Shown: positions 7,570 to 17,001, numbered from the stretch's first letter. The stretch is 18,455 bases of DNA from Thalassiosira profunda (GCA_036939355.1 JALLAP010001125.1:1-18455); one strand, 5' to 3'. Numbers and translations: made by a program. The notes: a model not told the origin generated them from the sequence alone.

Positions 7570-9651
7570 ATGGGCCGCAGATCGGTAGGCGCGGCCGTCC
7601 TGGCGGCGGGCGCCCTCCTCTCGTCGGCCGCGGCAGACAGCGGGGGGCTGCGGCGGAAGCGCCACTCGCGCCGGCAAGCGCCGGACGGCGGGGCGGCCGA
7701 AGCCCCGTCGCGGAACCTCGGCGAGGCCGAGCAGCCGGTCGCGACGACGGGCGACAAGGGCGACGAACTGGCCCAGCGGTTCTTCCTCCCATCATCCCAC
7801 AAAGACCTCGACGACCTCGACATGCGCCGCCTCATCATGGAACTGTACCAGGACGGCATGTCGGTGCCCGCCGAGACGCCCAAGCCCACCCCGTCGCCCA
7901 CGGCGAAGGGCACTACCAGCCTCGCCCCCACGGAACTCGACTGCGACGATCCGGCCACGTGCGACAACCGCCTCCGCCAGCAGATTTACGACATCACTGT
8001 TCGGGTGGGCACTCCGCTGAGCAACCTCGACGATCCGTCCTCGCCGCAATACCAGGCGACGGAATGGATCGTCGAGGAGTGCGACCTCAGCGAAATCGAC
8101 TACTGCTCCGAATCGCAGATCATCTTGAACGAGCAGCGCTATGCGTTGGCCGTCATGTACTTTGCCCTGGGCGGAGATAACTGGAACGCCGGGGCGAATC
8201 CGGGGTTGGTCCGGGACGCCCCCGTGGGGACGTGGCTGAGCGGGCGGAATTACTGCGAGTGGGGCGCCCAAGTGAGCGGGGCGGGGGGCGAGAGCTACAA
8301 CCAGCTATTGTGCGACGAGTTCGGCAACGTGCTGAACCTGAACCTGCGTGAGTTTTGACAACAGTCCTGTGAGCTGAGAAGTCCGTGTGCCCATCTTGTC
8401 AACTCACCTCGTCACCGACTTTCTCTCGGCGACACGAACAGAATCGAACAACATGGTCGGCCGCATCCCCAACGAGCTCGGCGTCCTCGTCTACCTCACC
8501 TCGTACATCAGCTTCTTCAACGCCCAGTCCGGTCCCATCCCCACGAGCCTCGGCCTCATTACCCCCCTCCAAACCTTCGACGTCGAATCGAACAACATGG
8601 ACGGCGACCTCTTCCAGCCCGATTATGTGGGAGAAGGGGGGTTGACGGAGGTGGTCAACTTCCGGGCGAGTTTGAACAACTTCCGCGGAAGAATCCCGAA
8701 CGAGATTGGACGGTGGACGAAGTTGCAGAATCTGTGGTTTGCCGACAATGAGATTACGGGGACTATTCCGGCCGAGGTGGGCAACCTGGTGGATATGAGT
8801 GAGTAGCCGAGTGTTTGCACCGGCTGATGCACCTCAGATGTTTGCTCACAACAAGAACAATGCATCTTGCAACTGTTACCCTCGCAGACGCCTTCCTGTT
8901 CTACAAGAACAAGATTGCCGGCACCATCCCGCCCGACATCGGCAACCTCGACAAGCTGACGTGGATCGACATGGAGGACAACCAAATCGTGGGCACCATC
9001 CCGGAAGAATTCTACTCCAACCTCGACCTCGAGGAGGTCATCTTCAAGAACAATTCCATTTCGGGGTCCATCTCCTCCAGTGTCGGCGACCTCTCCCGCC
9101 TCGCGACCTTCTGGGCGAGTTTCAACCAGCTCTCGGGAACCATCCCCACCGCGTTCGGGAACAACCGCAACCTCGAGGAACTCGAATTGCAACACAATCG
9201 GCTGGAGGGGCCCATCCCCAACCAGTTTGGCAACATGGAATCGATCGAGTTCCTGAGCCTCGAGCACAACGCCCTCTCGGGGACGATTCCCGCGGAGCTG
9301 TTCGGGTCGAACCTATCCGGGCTGCGGATATTGTATCTGAACAACAACCAGCTGACCGGAACTATTCCGGAGAATTACGGCACGAGCATCCGGCTGAAGG
9401 ACCTGTGGCTGAACGAGAATTTCCTGACGGGGACGCTGCCCGGCATTGCCGAGGGCGAGTTCCTCTTCCTGGAGGAGCTGCTGATCAACAACAACGACAT
9501 CACCGGCGAGGTCGACAACTCGTTGTGCCTGATCCGGAACGACACCAGTCCGGGGGGCAACCTTGGCGTCTTCCACGCCGACTGTCAACCGCCGCCGAAC
9601 GGCGGGCCGGCGCAGATCGTGTGCCCATGCTGCACGGCCTGCTTCGTGTAA
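7570..9651 (+). CDS. Secreted leucine-rich-repeat protein (three exons)
   Basis: Exons 7570-8347, 8442-8798 and 8888-9651 give 632 residues. Introns are 94 and 89 bp, both with gtgagt donors; both junctions split codons after the first base (rebuilding Gln260 and Asn379) and keep the repeat register. Start context is ACAATGGG. Layout: signal peptide (1-22), basic and disordered region, Pro/Thr linker (about 103-120), Cys-containing cap with QRYALAVMYFALGGDNW (189-205), then about a dozen plant-type LRRs (about 255-535; consensus LxxNxLxGTIPxExGNL), and a Cys-rich C-cap ending CPCCTACFV. No transmembrane helix follows the repeats, so it is probably secreted or wall-associated. Diatoms carry many such LRR proteins with a GGDNW cap and CPCC end; roles in recognition or adhesion are suspected. 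Ligand unknown. Confidence 0.88.
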
Positions 9652-9972
9652 TGGGAGGGAGAGGAATCACTTGTTTGGACGTGCCTACTTGCAAGAGACT
9701 CCATCAAAGGTGCAGTGTCTTCCTCTCTCTCGGTGGCAGCGTGTGTGACTGTTGGGACTGGATCAAGGAGAAGTACTTTATTGCGACGAGTCGAGGTGTT
9801 AGGTGTGAGACAAGCGAATGTGTTGATGTATGAAAGAGAAGATGTATTGGTGATATAATTCATAGAACTATCGATAGGAAAGATGCAGTGCATGCACTAT
9901 GGATATGAACTGATTGTACTGATGAAGCGCGTTGCTTGCGCTCGTTGTGAATATGAACAAAATGAAGCATGT
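9652..9972. other. Convergent 3' region between the LRR and dioxygenase-like genes
   Basis: About 320 bases between two facing stop codons. It is AT-richer than the exons, with no canonical AATAAA on either strand and no convincing frame. Probably two 3' UTRs. Confidence 0.45.
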
Positions 9973-12247
9973 TTATGCATTGAGGGAAGCCTTGCTGAAG
10001 ACGATTCCGTCGTCCCTGGTTTGTACAAACAAGAGGCAAAGAGAGTTGAATGCATGCACACTGTGACGAAGTTGGTTGAGCGAAGCAACGCACCTCTCCG
10101 GATTGTTCACCAATCCAATCTTCCTCGCCGAAGCCTCCCAGTATTTGACCTTGCCCCTCGAAGTGTCGATCTCTTTGTAGTGGTCGTAGCGCTTCCTCAC
10201 TGCCGCAGGGACGGATTTGCACGCTCCAAAGTGAATTCGTTGCCACGCAGACACTTCGCGATAGAGGTTCGAGAGTCGCAGAGGATAGAATGCGGACTTT
10301 GTTGCGCTCTTTCCCGCGCTGTTTTTGCAGTGCACGCATCGTAAGCCCACGCGCCCAGGGTAGTGAGAGGAGCGGTGCGTCTTTGGCTGAGGTTGTGGCT
10401 GAGGAATGGCGGATTGCGACGAAGACCGGCAGCTTCGAGCTGGTCGACGCGCACTTGTCGTGGTAGTAGATTCCTCACTTTTGCCGTTGCTCTTCTCCTC
10501 AGTGCTGGCAGCAGCTTCGGACACAACAAAGACTTCCAGCAAATCCCGGCGGACATACTGGTGGAGCTTATTCAACTCTGCAGCATCATCAGCNCACAAC
10601 AAAGACTTCCAGCAAATCCCGGCGGACATACTGGTGGAGCTTATTCAACTCTGCAGCATCATCAGCAATCGCAAGCCGATTGGGCCTGGTTTGGTCCGTG
10701 GGGTTTCCATCAGTAGTATTGGTTGGCGATTCGTTCGTCAATGCCGCCGCCAGCAGGCGCTGCTGCAATTGCGACGGGGGCTGTACCAATGCGAGGCCTT
10801 GATTTGTTGCAGATCCATCCTCGGCCACCCCGTGATCTGCCATCACTGTCTTCAGCTGCGCAATCTCTTGCCGCAAATCATCGTTCTCTTTCAGCAGGGT
10901 GGCATATCCATCCCCGGGCACCACTCCCTGTGAGCGCCCACTCTCTCTTTTCATCAACTGAGCCTGTCTGCGGCCAGCAATCAACTCGATCGCATTGAAA
11001 CTTCCCTCGAGGCTGCAGCCTTTGCTCTCGAAGATGGACTGCACCTTGCTGAACTGATGAAAGAGCAGGCAAGACGTGTGGATTTGGAGGTCTGGCGAAT
11101 AGGGCCGGGACGTTGCATCTGCCCTCGTGCGCCTGAAGGTTGGCCTCAGTGTGAAGAACAACTTGTACCGAGGGCCCGTTGCACACGAGGGGTTGCCCGG
11201 CCCACGGTGGACGAGTGTTGGGAGGCAGAGCAGCCCATCCCCGGCCTTGATTTTTTCCTTCTTCCCGGCGTAGGCGTCGCACAAGTCAGGCGCTCCCTCC
11301 TCCAACAGCTCTCCAAAGGCCTTTAGCAGCGTCCCCTCAAAGTTGTACGGCGTGTGCGGCGCCTCGCAGTCGCAGTGCCACGGCTCGTCGGTGAGATGCA
11401 CCCCCCTGCGAAAGTCGGCGTCGGGCAGCTGCTCCTCTCGATTGCACAAATCGCATATCACCTCGATCCCGGTGGGGTAATCTTTCGCCTCGTACGTGGC
11501 AATCCGCGTGGGCTCCTGATTGTCCCCCAAATGCAGCAGGCAGATGAGGCAGGAGGAGCAGTGATCGTCGGCGTGCGGCAGCTGGGGGTGCGATCCGGGA
11601 AGTGTGACAAGTATCTTCGGAGTCTCCACGACGAACCCGCTGTAGTTGGACGCTGACAAAATCAACGGCCCGTGATCGCCGAAGACCGCTTCCATCGCCT
11701 TCTGAACCTTGTCGCATCCTTTCATACAGCCGGTAATCTGCCCCAACAAGCCATCCGAGAGGTCCATCTGGAGCGCATTGGAAATCTCTACTACCCCATT
11801 TGGCTCGCACAGGCGTCTGTTCTGCATCCGGACCAGCTTGTCGTCGGCCTCCTGCCTCGCGGCGTGGATCAGCTGCGGGGGCAACACGCCGGCGGATAGC
11901 TCCACGAAGCCGAATTTGTCGATCTGCGCGGGGTCCTCGTTGCGGATGCACTTGTCGATTGCGGGCCGCTTCACAGTTGCAACCGCCTCGTGATCTTCCA
12001 TCGGCAAGGTATCCTTCTGCTCGGGCTCGTCGGATTTCAGAGTTGCAACTCTTTCATGATCGTCCATCGACTGCAAATCTTCTGTCAGAATTGCAGTGGG
12101 CGTTACACGAGGACGTTTGGCCTGGTCATGCTTGTAATCGACATCTCCTTCGCCCGCCGCCGCAGACGATTTTTGGTGCATGTGCATTTCGTCAGCCGAC
12201 GGCTCGCCTTCATCCAGCGATCGCTTGACGGAAACATTTAGACTCAT
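9973..12247 (-). CDS. 2OG-Fe(II) dioxygenase-like protein fused to a diatom-type Cys/His domain
   Basis: The ATG at 12247-12245 has a good context (CACCATGA). The frame runs to 10595, where an N and a duplicated 72-bp block interrupt it. Without one copy plus the N it continues in frame to TAA at 9973, giving 733 residues. Parts: acidic N-terminus with a basic KRPR (44-47); a double-stranded beta-helix-like region with an H-x-D pair (His225, Asp227 in LPHADDH), a distal His347 (LVHRGPGNPS) and Arg360 (GPRYKLFF), which fits the iron and 2-oxoglutarate ligands; a CxxC/CxC-containing insert (265-293); a short coiled coil (about 448-470); a Ser/Pro/Gln linker; and a C-terminal domain with LRCVHC (611-616), HFGAC (648-652) and KYWEASARKIGL. 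That last domain is common in diatom proteins and may bind zinc. Substrate is unknown; a nuclear role is inference. It diverges from the VWA gene. Confidence 0.78.
10522..10666. repeat. Exact 72-bp direct repeat around a single N (assembly join)
   Basis: Bases 10522-10593 and 10595-10666 are identical, separated by N at 10594. The block lies in the coding sequence of the dioxygenase-like gene. Removing 73 bases restores its frame, so this is best read as two contig ends that overlap but were joined with a gap character. Confidence 0.9.
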
Positions 12248-12686
12248 GGTGAAGCGGGCGGTAGGTGACGAGTGCGCGGCCCTCCTGCCATGCCTTGGGT
12301 CAAGCGCTGCAGCGTGGGAGGGGGCGTGCCGGGGGGCGGAGCGGGAACGCGACGCGGAGCGAGTGAGGAGCAGGAGGTGCAGAGAACGTACGTAGGGAAG
12401 TACGTATCAGCAAGCTAACTCAGAACTTCAGCACAAGAAAAGCAGCGCGCACTGCGGATGCGGATGCACGACCGACAGATGCACCGACCCAGCGTCGCCA
12501 TGACAACGGCCCCGCGGACGAGGCGGCGGGGGTGAGCCTGGTCAACATCCTCGAGAGGTGCCAGTAGGTCGGGTGTTACGACTTACGACCCTGTTTTCCA
12601 AACGCCCGGGCGTTTTGGGGGCGCGCCCGGGCAGCAGCATTCCAGTATCCAGCTTCTTCACCTCCATCGGGGCGTGTCGAATAATC
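12248..12686. promoter_or_regulatory. Divergent promoter region between the dioxygenase-like and VWA genes
   Basis: 439 bases separate the two start codons. The open frame upstream of the VWA ATG reaches back only to a GTG at 12558 and is stopped by TGA at 12501. No signal-peptide exon is visible. The main visible structure is a pair of TACGTA palindromes near the middle. Confidence 0.5.
12389..12406. promoter_or_regulatory. Paired TACGTA palindromes
   Basis: Two TACGTA palindromes (12389-12394 and 12401-12406) start 12 bases apart in the divergent promoter, within AACGTACGTAGGGAAGTACG and the following bases. An ACGT core suits bZIP factors. Functional status is unproven. Confidence 0.25.
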
Positions 12687-15126
12687 ATGGCGGACCCGTC
12701 CATATTCTCCCACGCCGCGAGCCCCGAGAAGGAGCAGCAGGTCAAGCAAATATTGCAGCGGATGGAATCGGAGGTGCTGGCCTTCCGCGATCACATGGAG
12801 GACCTCGCCGCCTATCGCTGCGACGCCGACACCCTCGCCTCGTGCGCCGAGAACAATTACAACGACTGCTCGTCCACCTATCCCCTCCAGCAGTGCATGG
12901 CGGCCGACGACCTCGTCCATCCCGCGTGCGGCGACGGCACGACGTGCAACGCCCTGTGGAGCCCCAATGTTACCGCAACAAGAATACCCGCCGCGCTGGC
13001 GGTGGGCCCGGCCGGGAACCCCCTCGATCCGCAAGTGGTTGAAGGGGTGTGTTACAGCCGCCTCGCGGAGCCGTACATGATCGAGAATTACAGGCCTGGA
13101 CACCAGATGTATTTCGGCAGCGCCCACGGTTCCTTCCGCATCACGCCAGCTAGGCATAGCGAGGTGTGTGGTGCGTACGATCCGCGCCGACGACCGTGGT
13201 TTGTAGCTGCTAGTTCGGGGCCCAAGGATGTGGTGCTTGCTATAGATATTTCGGGGAGTATGGACGACTACGGTCGAATGGATATGGCCAAAGAGGCTGC
13301 CATGACAATCATAGATACATTGACCGTCGCCGACCGGTTCGCCATTGTCACCTTTTCTGATGAGGCAACCCAGGTCGGGGGACAGGGGAGGCTGGTGCGG
13401 GCCACGGAACAGAACAAGAAAACGATGATTGCAGAGATTCGACAGCTCGAAGCCGGGGGAAGGACGAACTATGGAGCGGCGTTCGAGGCAGCCTTCGATG
13501 CCATAGACGCCACAATCGACCAAGAGGCCACCAGCGGGTGCAATGTGGCGGTCCTCTTCCTGACCGACGGGGCAATCTCAAAAGGGCTCCCGGAGGAGGA
13601 GGTCATCGATCTGGTCAACGAAAGAGTCGCCCGCATTGCCTCAGAAGACGGGCAGAAAACAACCATCTTCACTTTTAGCTTGGGGGACAAGGCTGACCAT
13701 GACGTCACGAAAAGAATAGCATGTGGGTCGGGCGGCATTCATACTGCCGTGGATGACTTTGCCGATGATCTTGTCTCTGCCATGAGTTCGTACTACAAGG
13801 TGAGCTGTTATGTTGCACAATTTTGGCACTCTCCGAGATCTTCCGCCTCACACATTGCTTCAGCTTTACGCGATGGGGTTGGGCGAGGGGGGCAATCAGG
13901 ACTGGGTCGCGTGGGTCGAACCTTATGCCTTTCACACAGCCGGCAAGCTCGGAACGAGCGCCTCGGCGCCCGTCTACGATCGATCCGTGCACCCTCCGCA
14001 ATTTTTGGGANGCCGGCAAGCTCGGAACGAGCGCCTCGGCGCCCGTCTACGATCGATCCGTGCACCCTCCGCAATTTTTGGGAGTTGTGACTGTTGACAT
14101 GTTCTTGGACCAGCTTGAGGAGATATTGGGCGAGGAATCTTCCTCGTCGAAAATGCTGGATCGGTTTGTGACGCTCTCCACTGCTCGATGCCCGGCCATC
14201 GAGCTCGAGGAGTGCGAGATCGAGGCTTTGCGGCTCGCCGGTGGAGGCGCAACGTGCGGGACTTGCGCCAATGCGACGGCCAACGCTGGACGTGCAGGGG
14301 TAATGTCTGATTCATGTGAGATTCAAGGTGATATGCCGGAAAGTCTGTGGGACAATACAGATAGTGAGTGCTGCACTGCCATTTTCGACGCGTTGTCTTG
14401 GGGCAAGCATTTCTGACCCACAACCCCTACTTCCTACTCTAGTGGCCGGGAAGGGGTTTGCAGAGCGAGCCTGCTGCGAAATTGGTGGCACATCTCCATC
14501 GGATGTGTGCCCTCTTGAACCTTTTGACGACGACCAAGATCTCATGTTTCTTAACGATGATGAAGTTGACAATGAAAACAACGGCGTCTTAATCGTCGCG
14601 ATCATCGCCGCAAACGTCGGGCTGATACTGGTTATTGTTTGCATGTGGAAATTCCACAAGTGGCACAAAGCGCAACAACTGCCGCGCGCCGATGTGGAAT
14701 CAGNTTATTGTTTGCATGTGGAAATTCCACAAGTGGCACAAAGCGCAACAACTGCCGCGCGCCGATGTGGAATCAGGATGCTGTGTCGCCTCGATGCAAC
14801 ACAAAGCAGAGCCTTGGATGGAGATTCCTCAATCTCAGGTCTCTGGTCGCTATGAAGACCACGAGTCAGCGCCGACAATGGAAATGGGAACGAGCGATCG
14901 GGGAACGAGCGACCGCGAGATGGCCCGGCAGGATAGCATCGATCCACCCGCAATGGAGCAGGCCGAGAGGTACACTCGACAAATCTCCGTAGATCCGCCC
15001 GCCGATGAGCTGACTTTTGGTCGAGCGGACACCTCTAGTCGGAACGTGGCTCCCTTCATAGCCTCATCGCATTCCTCCAATCTGGACGCTGAGTTAGAGG
15101 CAAGGCTGCAGAATTTGACACGATGA
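12687..15126 (+). CDS. VWA-Cache transmembrane protein resembling calcium channel alpha2delta
   Basis: Exons 12687-13799, 13864-14363 and 14443-15126; introns of 64 and 79 bp (gtgagc, gtgagt). After removal of two 73-base duplications the product is 716 residues. The ATG context is strong (ATCATGG). Parts: a Cys-containing helical region (1-125); the VWA_N-type stretch MYFGSAHGSFRITPA with YDPRRRPWFVAASSGPKDVV (164-183); a VWA domain with intact MIDAS motif DISGS (187-191), Thr260 and Asp294; a Cache-like segment (WVAWVEPY, SASAPVYD, FLGVVTVDMF, 385-427); a Cys-rich stem (456-536); one TM helix (about 561-580); and a cytoplasmic tail of about 135 residues with two RQxSxDPPA repeats. This order is that of alpha2delta subunits, though those are longer (about 1100 residues). 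No N-terminal signal peptide is visible, which is odd for an extracellular VWA. The ligand is unknown. Confidence 0.83.
13939..14083. repeat. Exact 72-bp direct repeat around a single N (assembly join)
   Basis: Bases 13939-14010 and 14012-14083 are identical around N at 14011. It falls in exon 2 of the VWA gene, in the Cache-like region. Removing one copy plus the N joins QFLG directly to VVTVDMF in one frame. Confidence 0.9.
14632..14776. repeat. Exact 72-bp direct repeat around a single N (assembly join)
   Basis: Bases 14632-14703 and 14705-14776 are identical around N at 14704. It lies in exon 3 of the VWA gene, at the end of the membrane helix and the basic stop-transfer sequence. Collapsing it restores a single frame through to TGA at 15124-15126. 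Confidence 0.9.
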
Positions 15127-15638
15127 TTCGATTTGCATGTGATTTATGTGTGAGTTCCTAACACCGGCCTTGTCTTTGCTGCACTCCGCACATTCCAACA
15201 CCCACCCTTCTTCAGTCTTCGGGACGCCAGTTATTTCCACCGCCGCTTCCATCAATCGGTGCACCGCACAACTTGCCACCAAAATATCCACAACCAACGA
15301 ACGGGATGAAAGAGGAAACAAATGGCGATCCCAACGCTCTTGTGCCCACAGACGACGACGTCATTTTTGATTCGGGATTGTCCAGCAGCACACATCCGGG
15401 CAACGTCAAATTTCGCCACAAGGCGCTGGAGCTCCGGTCGTGGTACGAACAGCCCACCACGTCCAAGCATGAGAAACAAAGCATCGCGGAACTGCTCGTG
15501 GAATCGGTGACGTCCGAGGGACATCGATTCTTGGAAAAGGGAGACGACGGGATCTGGCGCGAAATCGCGGGGAAGAGAGTGCGGAAACGGGCCAGCCAGA
15601 CCCTGCGGAGGAAGGCTTCGTCGATGGAGGTGACTTAG
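15123..15638 (+). CDS. Small DUF6824-like protein
   Basis: The core ORF from ATG 15306 gives 110 residues and is secure. Residues about 18-104 match the diatom DUF6824 pattern: DVIF, then THPGNVKFR, a helical segment, EGHRFLEKGDDGIWREIAGK, and the closing RVRKRASQTLRR. The usual G-R-G after DV is replaced by DSG. I extend the start because a good intron (15150-15215; donor gtgagt, acceptor cttcttcag, 66 bp) joins a 27-base exon beginning ATG at 15123 in frame to a Pro-rich stretch (PPPLPSIG, LPPKYPQPTNG), giving 149 residues. That ATG overlaps the VWA stop as ATGA. The alternatives are a start at 15306 with an intron in the 5' UTR, or a fusion to the VWA protein broken by a one-base error. 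DUF6824 proteins are abundant in diatoms and of unknown function; the basic, DNA-binding-like composition is only suggestive. Confidence 0.65.
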
Positions 15639-15750
15639 TGTGATATCAATCAATGTAACAACTTGGTGTAGACTGCCTCTCTTCTACAGCCAGCCAGCCA
15701 GATGCAGCGGGCTGGTGGGTATTTTGCAGGGTTTGCTCACAGTTGTGCTC

Positions 15751-16818
15751 TCAAACAATTGTCATCGCCAGCGCCGAGCCCACGACGTACACCCAGCTTT
15801 CGACCCCATAGATACTGGCGCTGCTCGGCGGCGGGGTCGGAGCGGGCGCCGCCTCCGTGGCCTCGGTCGTCGTGACTACGTTCGGGATAGTGGCAGCGGT
15901 GGTGGCGGTAGTATCCGCCGGACCGCTCACCGATGCGAGGAGCGCCGTAAAGTTCGGCGGTGTAATCTCGCCGGCCTCAATGGCCCCGGAGAGGCATTCG
16001 TTGAACTCATCATTCTGATTGGTCATGTCCCCAATAAGTACCTCGACCTGGGTTGCATCTCCGGGTCTATCTCCAAAGGCATCGCTCACCACCACTCTTA
16101 AAATCTTGCTCTCCAAATCGGGAATGTCATGCAGAATGGTGTCATCGTCCAAGGAATTCCCGAAGTCGTCTTCATTCTCCTGGAGCCACACGGCATCGCT
16201 TCCTACGTTGGCCTTCAAATCTTGAACGGTGGCCGATGCAGTCGCGAAGATTTGCCCTGGCTTATCGCCAATACGGTAGGAGAACGTCGTTCCGGCAAAC
16301 GGAACCAGCGTTTGTTCTCGGCCAATTCCGTCGTTGCAGCACGCATCGACCTGCGCGCACGTCTCCTTAATGCCTTCCACCATGCCGTCGAACGCGACCA
16401 CACCTCCGCACGCCCTCTCGACTATGCCGCACGTGCAGTCCTCGCTCAGAGAGTAGTCGGCGGGATCCAGACATGTGAGCATGGTGCATACCGGATCCTC
16501 CTCTTCCGCGGCGGCGCAGCACTGATCTACGGTCTGCGTGGCCTGCATCAGGCAAATGATAGACGGTCCCAGCACCGGCAGTTCACCTCCCGGAGAAATA
16601 CCAGGCTCGCCGATAACCACCGGCTCGTTGATAACCACAGGCCCTTCGCCTTCGAAGAGCTCGGGCACCGGCCCACCAAAGGATACCTCTGGCTCCGAGG
16701 AACCGATCTCCTCTCGATACGCAATTTGCGCGGGCACCGGAGGCGTGGGCCCCGTCGACCCTTCGGCGGCGACGCCCGCGAGGGCCGCGGCGAGGGATAG
16801 GAAACCAGCAGGCTTCAT
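15751..16818 (-). CDS. Secreted Cys-rich protein with GPI-like tail and a Cys-free insert (paralogue A)
   Basis: The 355-residue intronless ORF starts at the ATG at 16818-16816. Parts: signal peptide (1-19, MKPAGFLSLAAALAGVAAEG); a Pro/Glu-rich segment with the short repeat VVINEP/VVIGEP (61-72); a ten-cysteine domain (89-161: C, CC, C, C, C-x-C, C, C, CC); a Cys-free insert of about 105 residues (165-270); the FNECLSGAIEAGEITPPNF segment (272-290); a Thr/Pro/Ala-rich stalk (about 299-335); and a hydrophobic C-terminus (SWVYVVGSALAMTIV) typical of a GPI-anchor signal. It faces its paralogue at 17002 across a 183-base spacer and shares cysteine spacing and tail with it. A cell-surface or wall role is inferred. 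No known enzymatic domain is seen. Confidence 0.8.
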   Translation of the reverse strand: MKPAGFLSLAAALAGVAAEGSTGPTPPVPAQIAYREEIGSSEPEVSFGGPVPELFEGEGPVVINEPVVIGEPGISPGGELPVLGPSIICLMQATQTVDQCCAAAEEEDPVCTMLTCLDPADYSLSEDCTCGIVERACGGVVAFDGMVEGIKETCAQVDACCNDGIGREQTLVPFAGTTFSYRIGDKPGQIFATASATVQDLKANVGSDAVWLQENEDDFGNSLDDDTILHDIPDLESKILRVVVSDAFGDRPGDATQVEVLIGDMTNQNDEFNECLSGAIEAGEITPPNFTALLASVSGPADTTATTAATIPNVVTTTEATEAAPAPTPPPSSASIYGVESWVYVVGSALAMTIV

Positions 16819-17001
16819 CGCGCGGCGAGGGTTCTTTGACGCTTCACCTCACCTCACCTCGCGCTCGCCTCACGATCTCTTTGCAAAAAAGGTTCGGTGA
16901 AAGACCTACTGATTCCTACGTACATTTCTACTTGCCATCAAAGTATCTTTTTTCATTCACCTGCACCGACCTCCGCTGATCCGCACCCCTGCACCGCGAC
17001 C
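16819..17001. promoter_or_regulatory. Shared divergent promoter of the two Cys-rich paralogues
   Basis: Only 183 bases separate the two start codons. It contains three tandem CACCT units (16845-16859) next to paralogue A, an A-run (16885-16890), and one TACGTA palindrome (16917-16922) like those in the VWA/dioxygenase spacer. Such a short spacer suggests both genes are controlled together. Confidence 0.5.

Noticed and set aside
8348..8358. Read-through end of LRR exon 1 to the stop at 8358
   Set aside because: The gtgagt donor at 8348 and the acceptor at 8441 rebuild the LRR register, whereas read-through truncates the repeats.
10522..14776. Real tandem duplications or short mobile insertions at the three N positions
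   Set aside because: All copies are exactly 72 bp, perfect, separated by one N, and break reading frames that are restored when collapsed. An assembly join explains all three.
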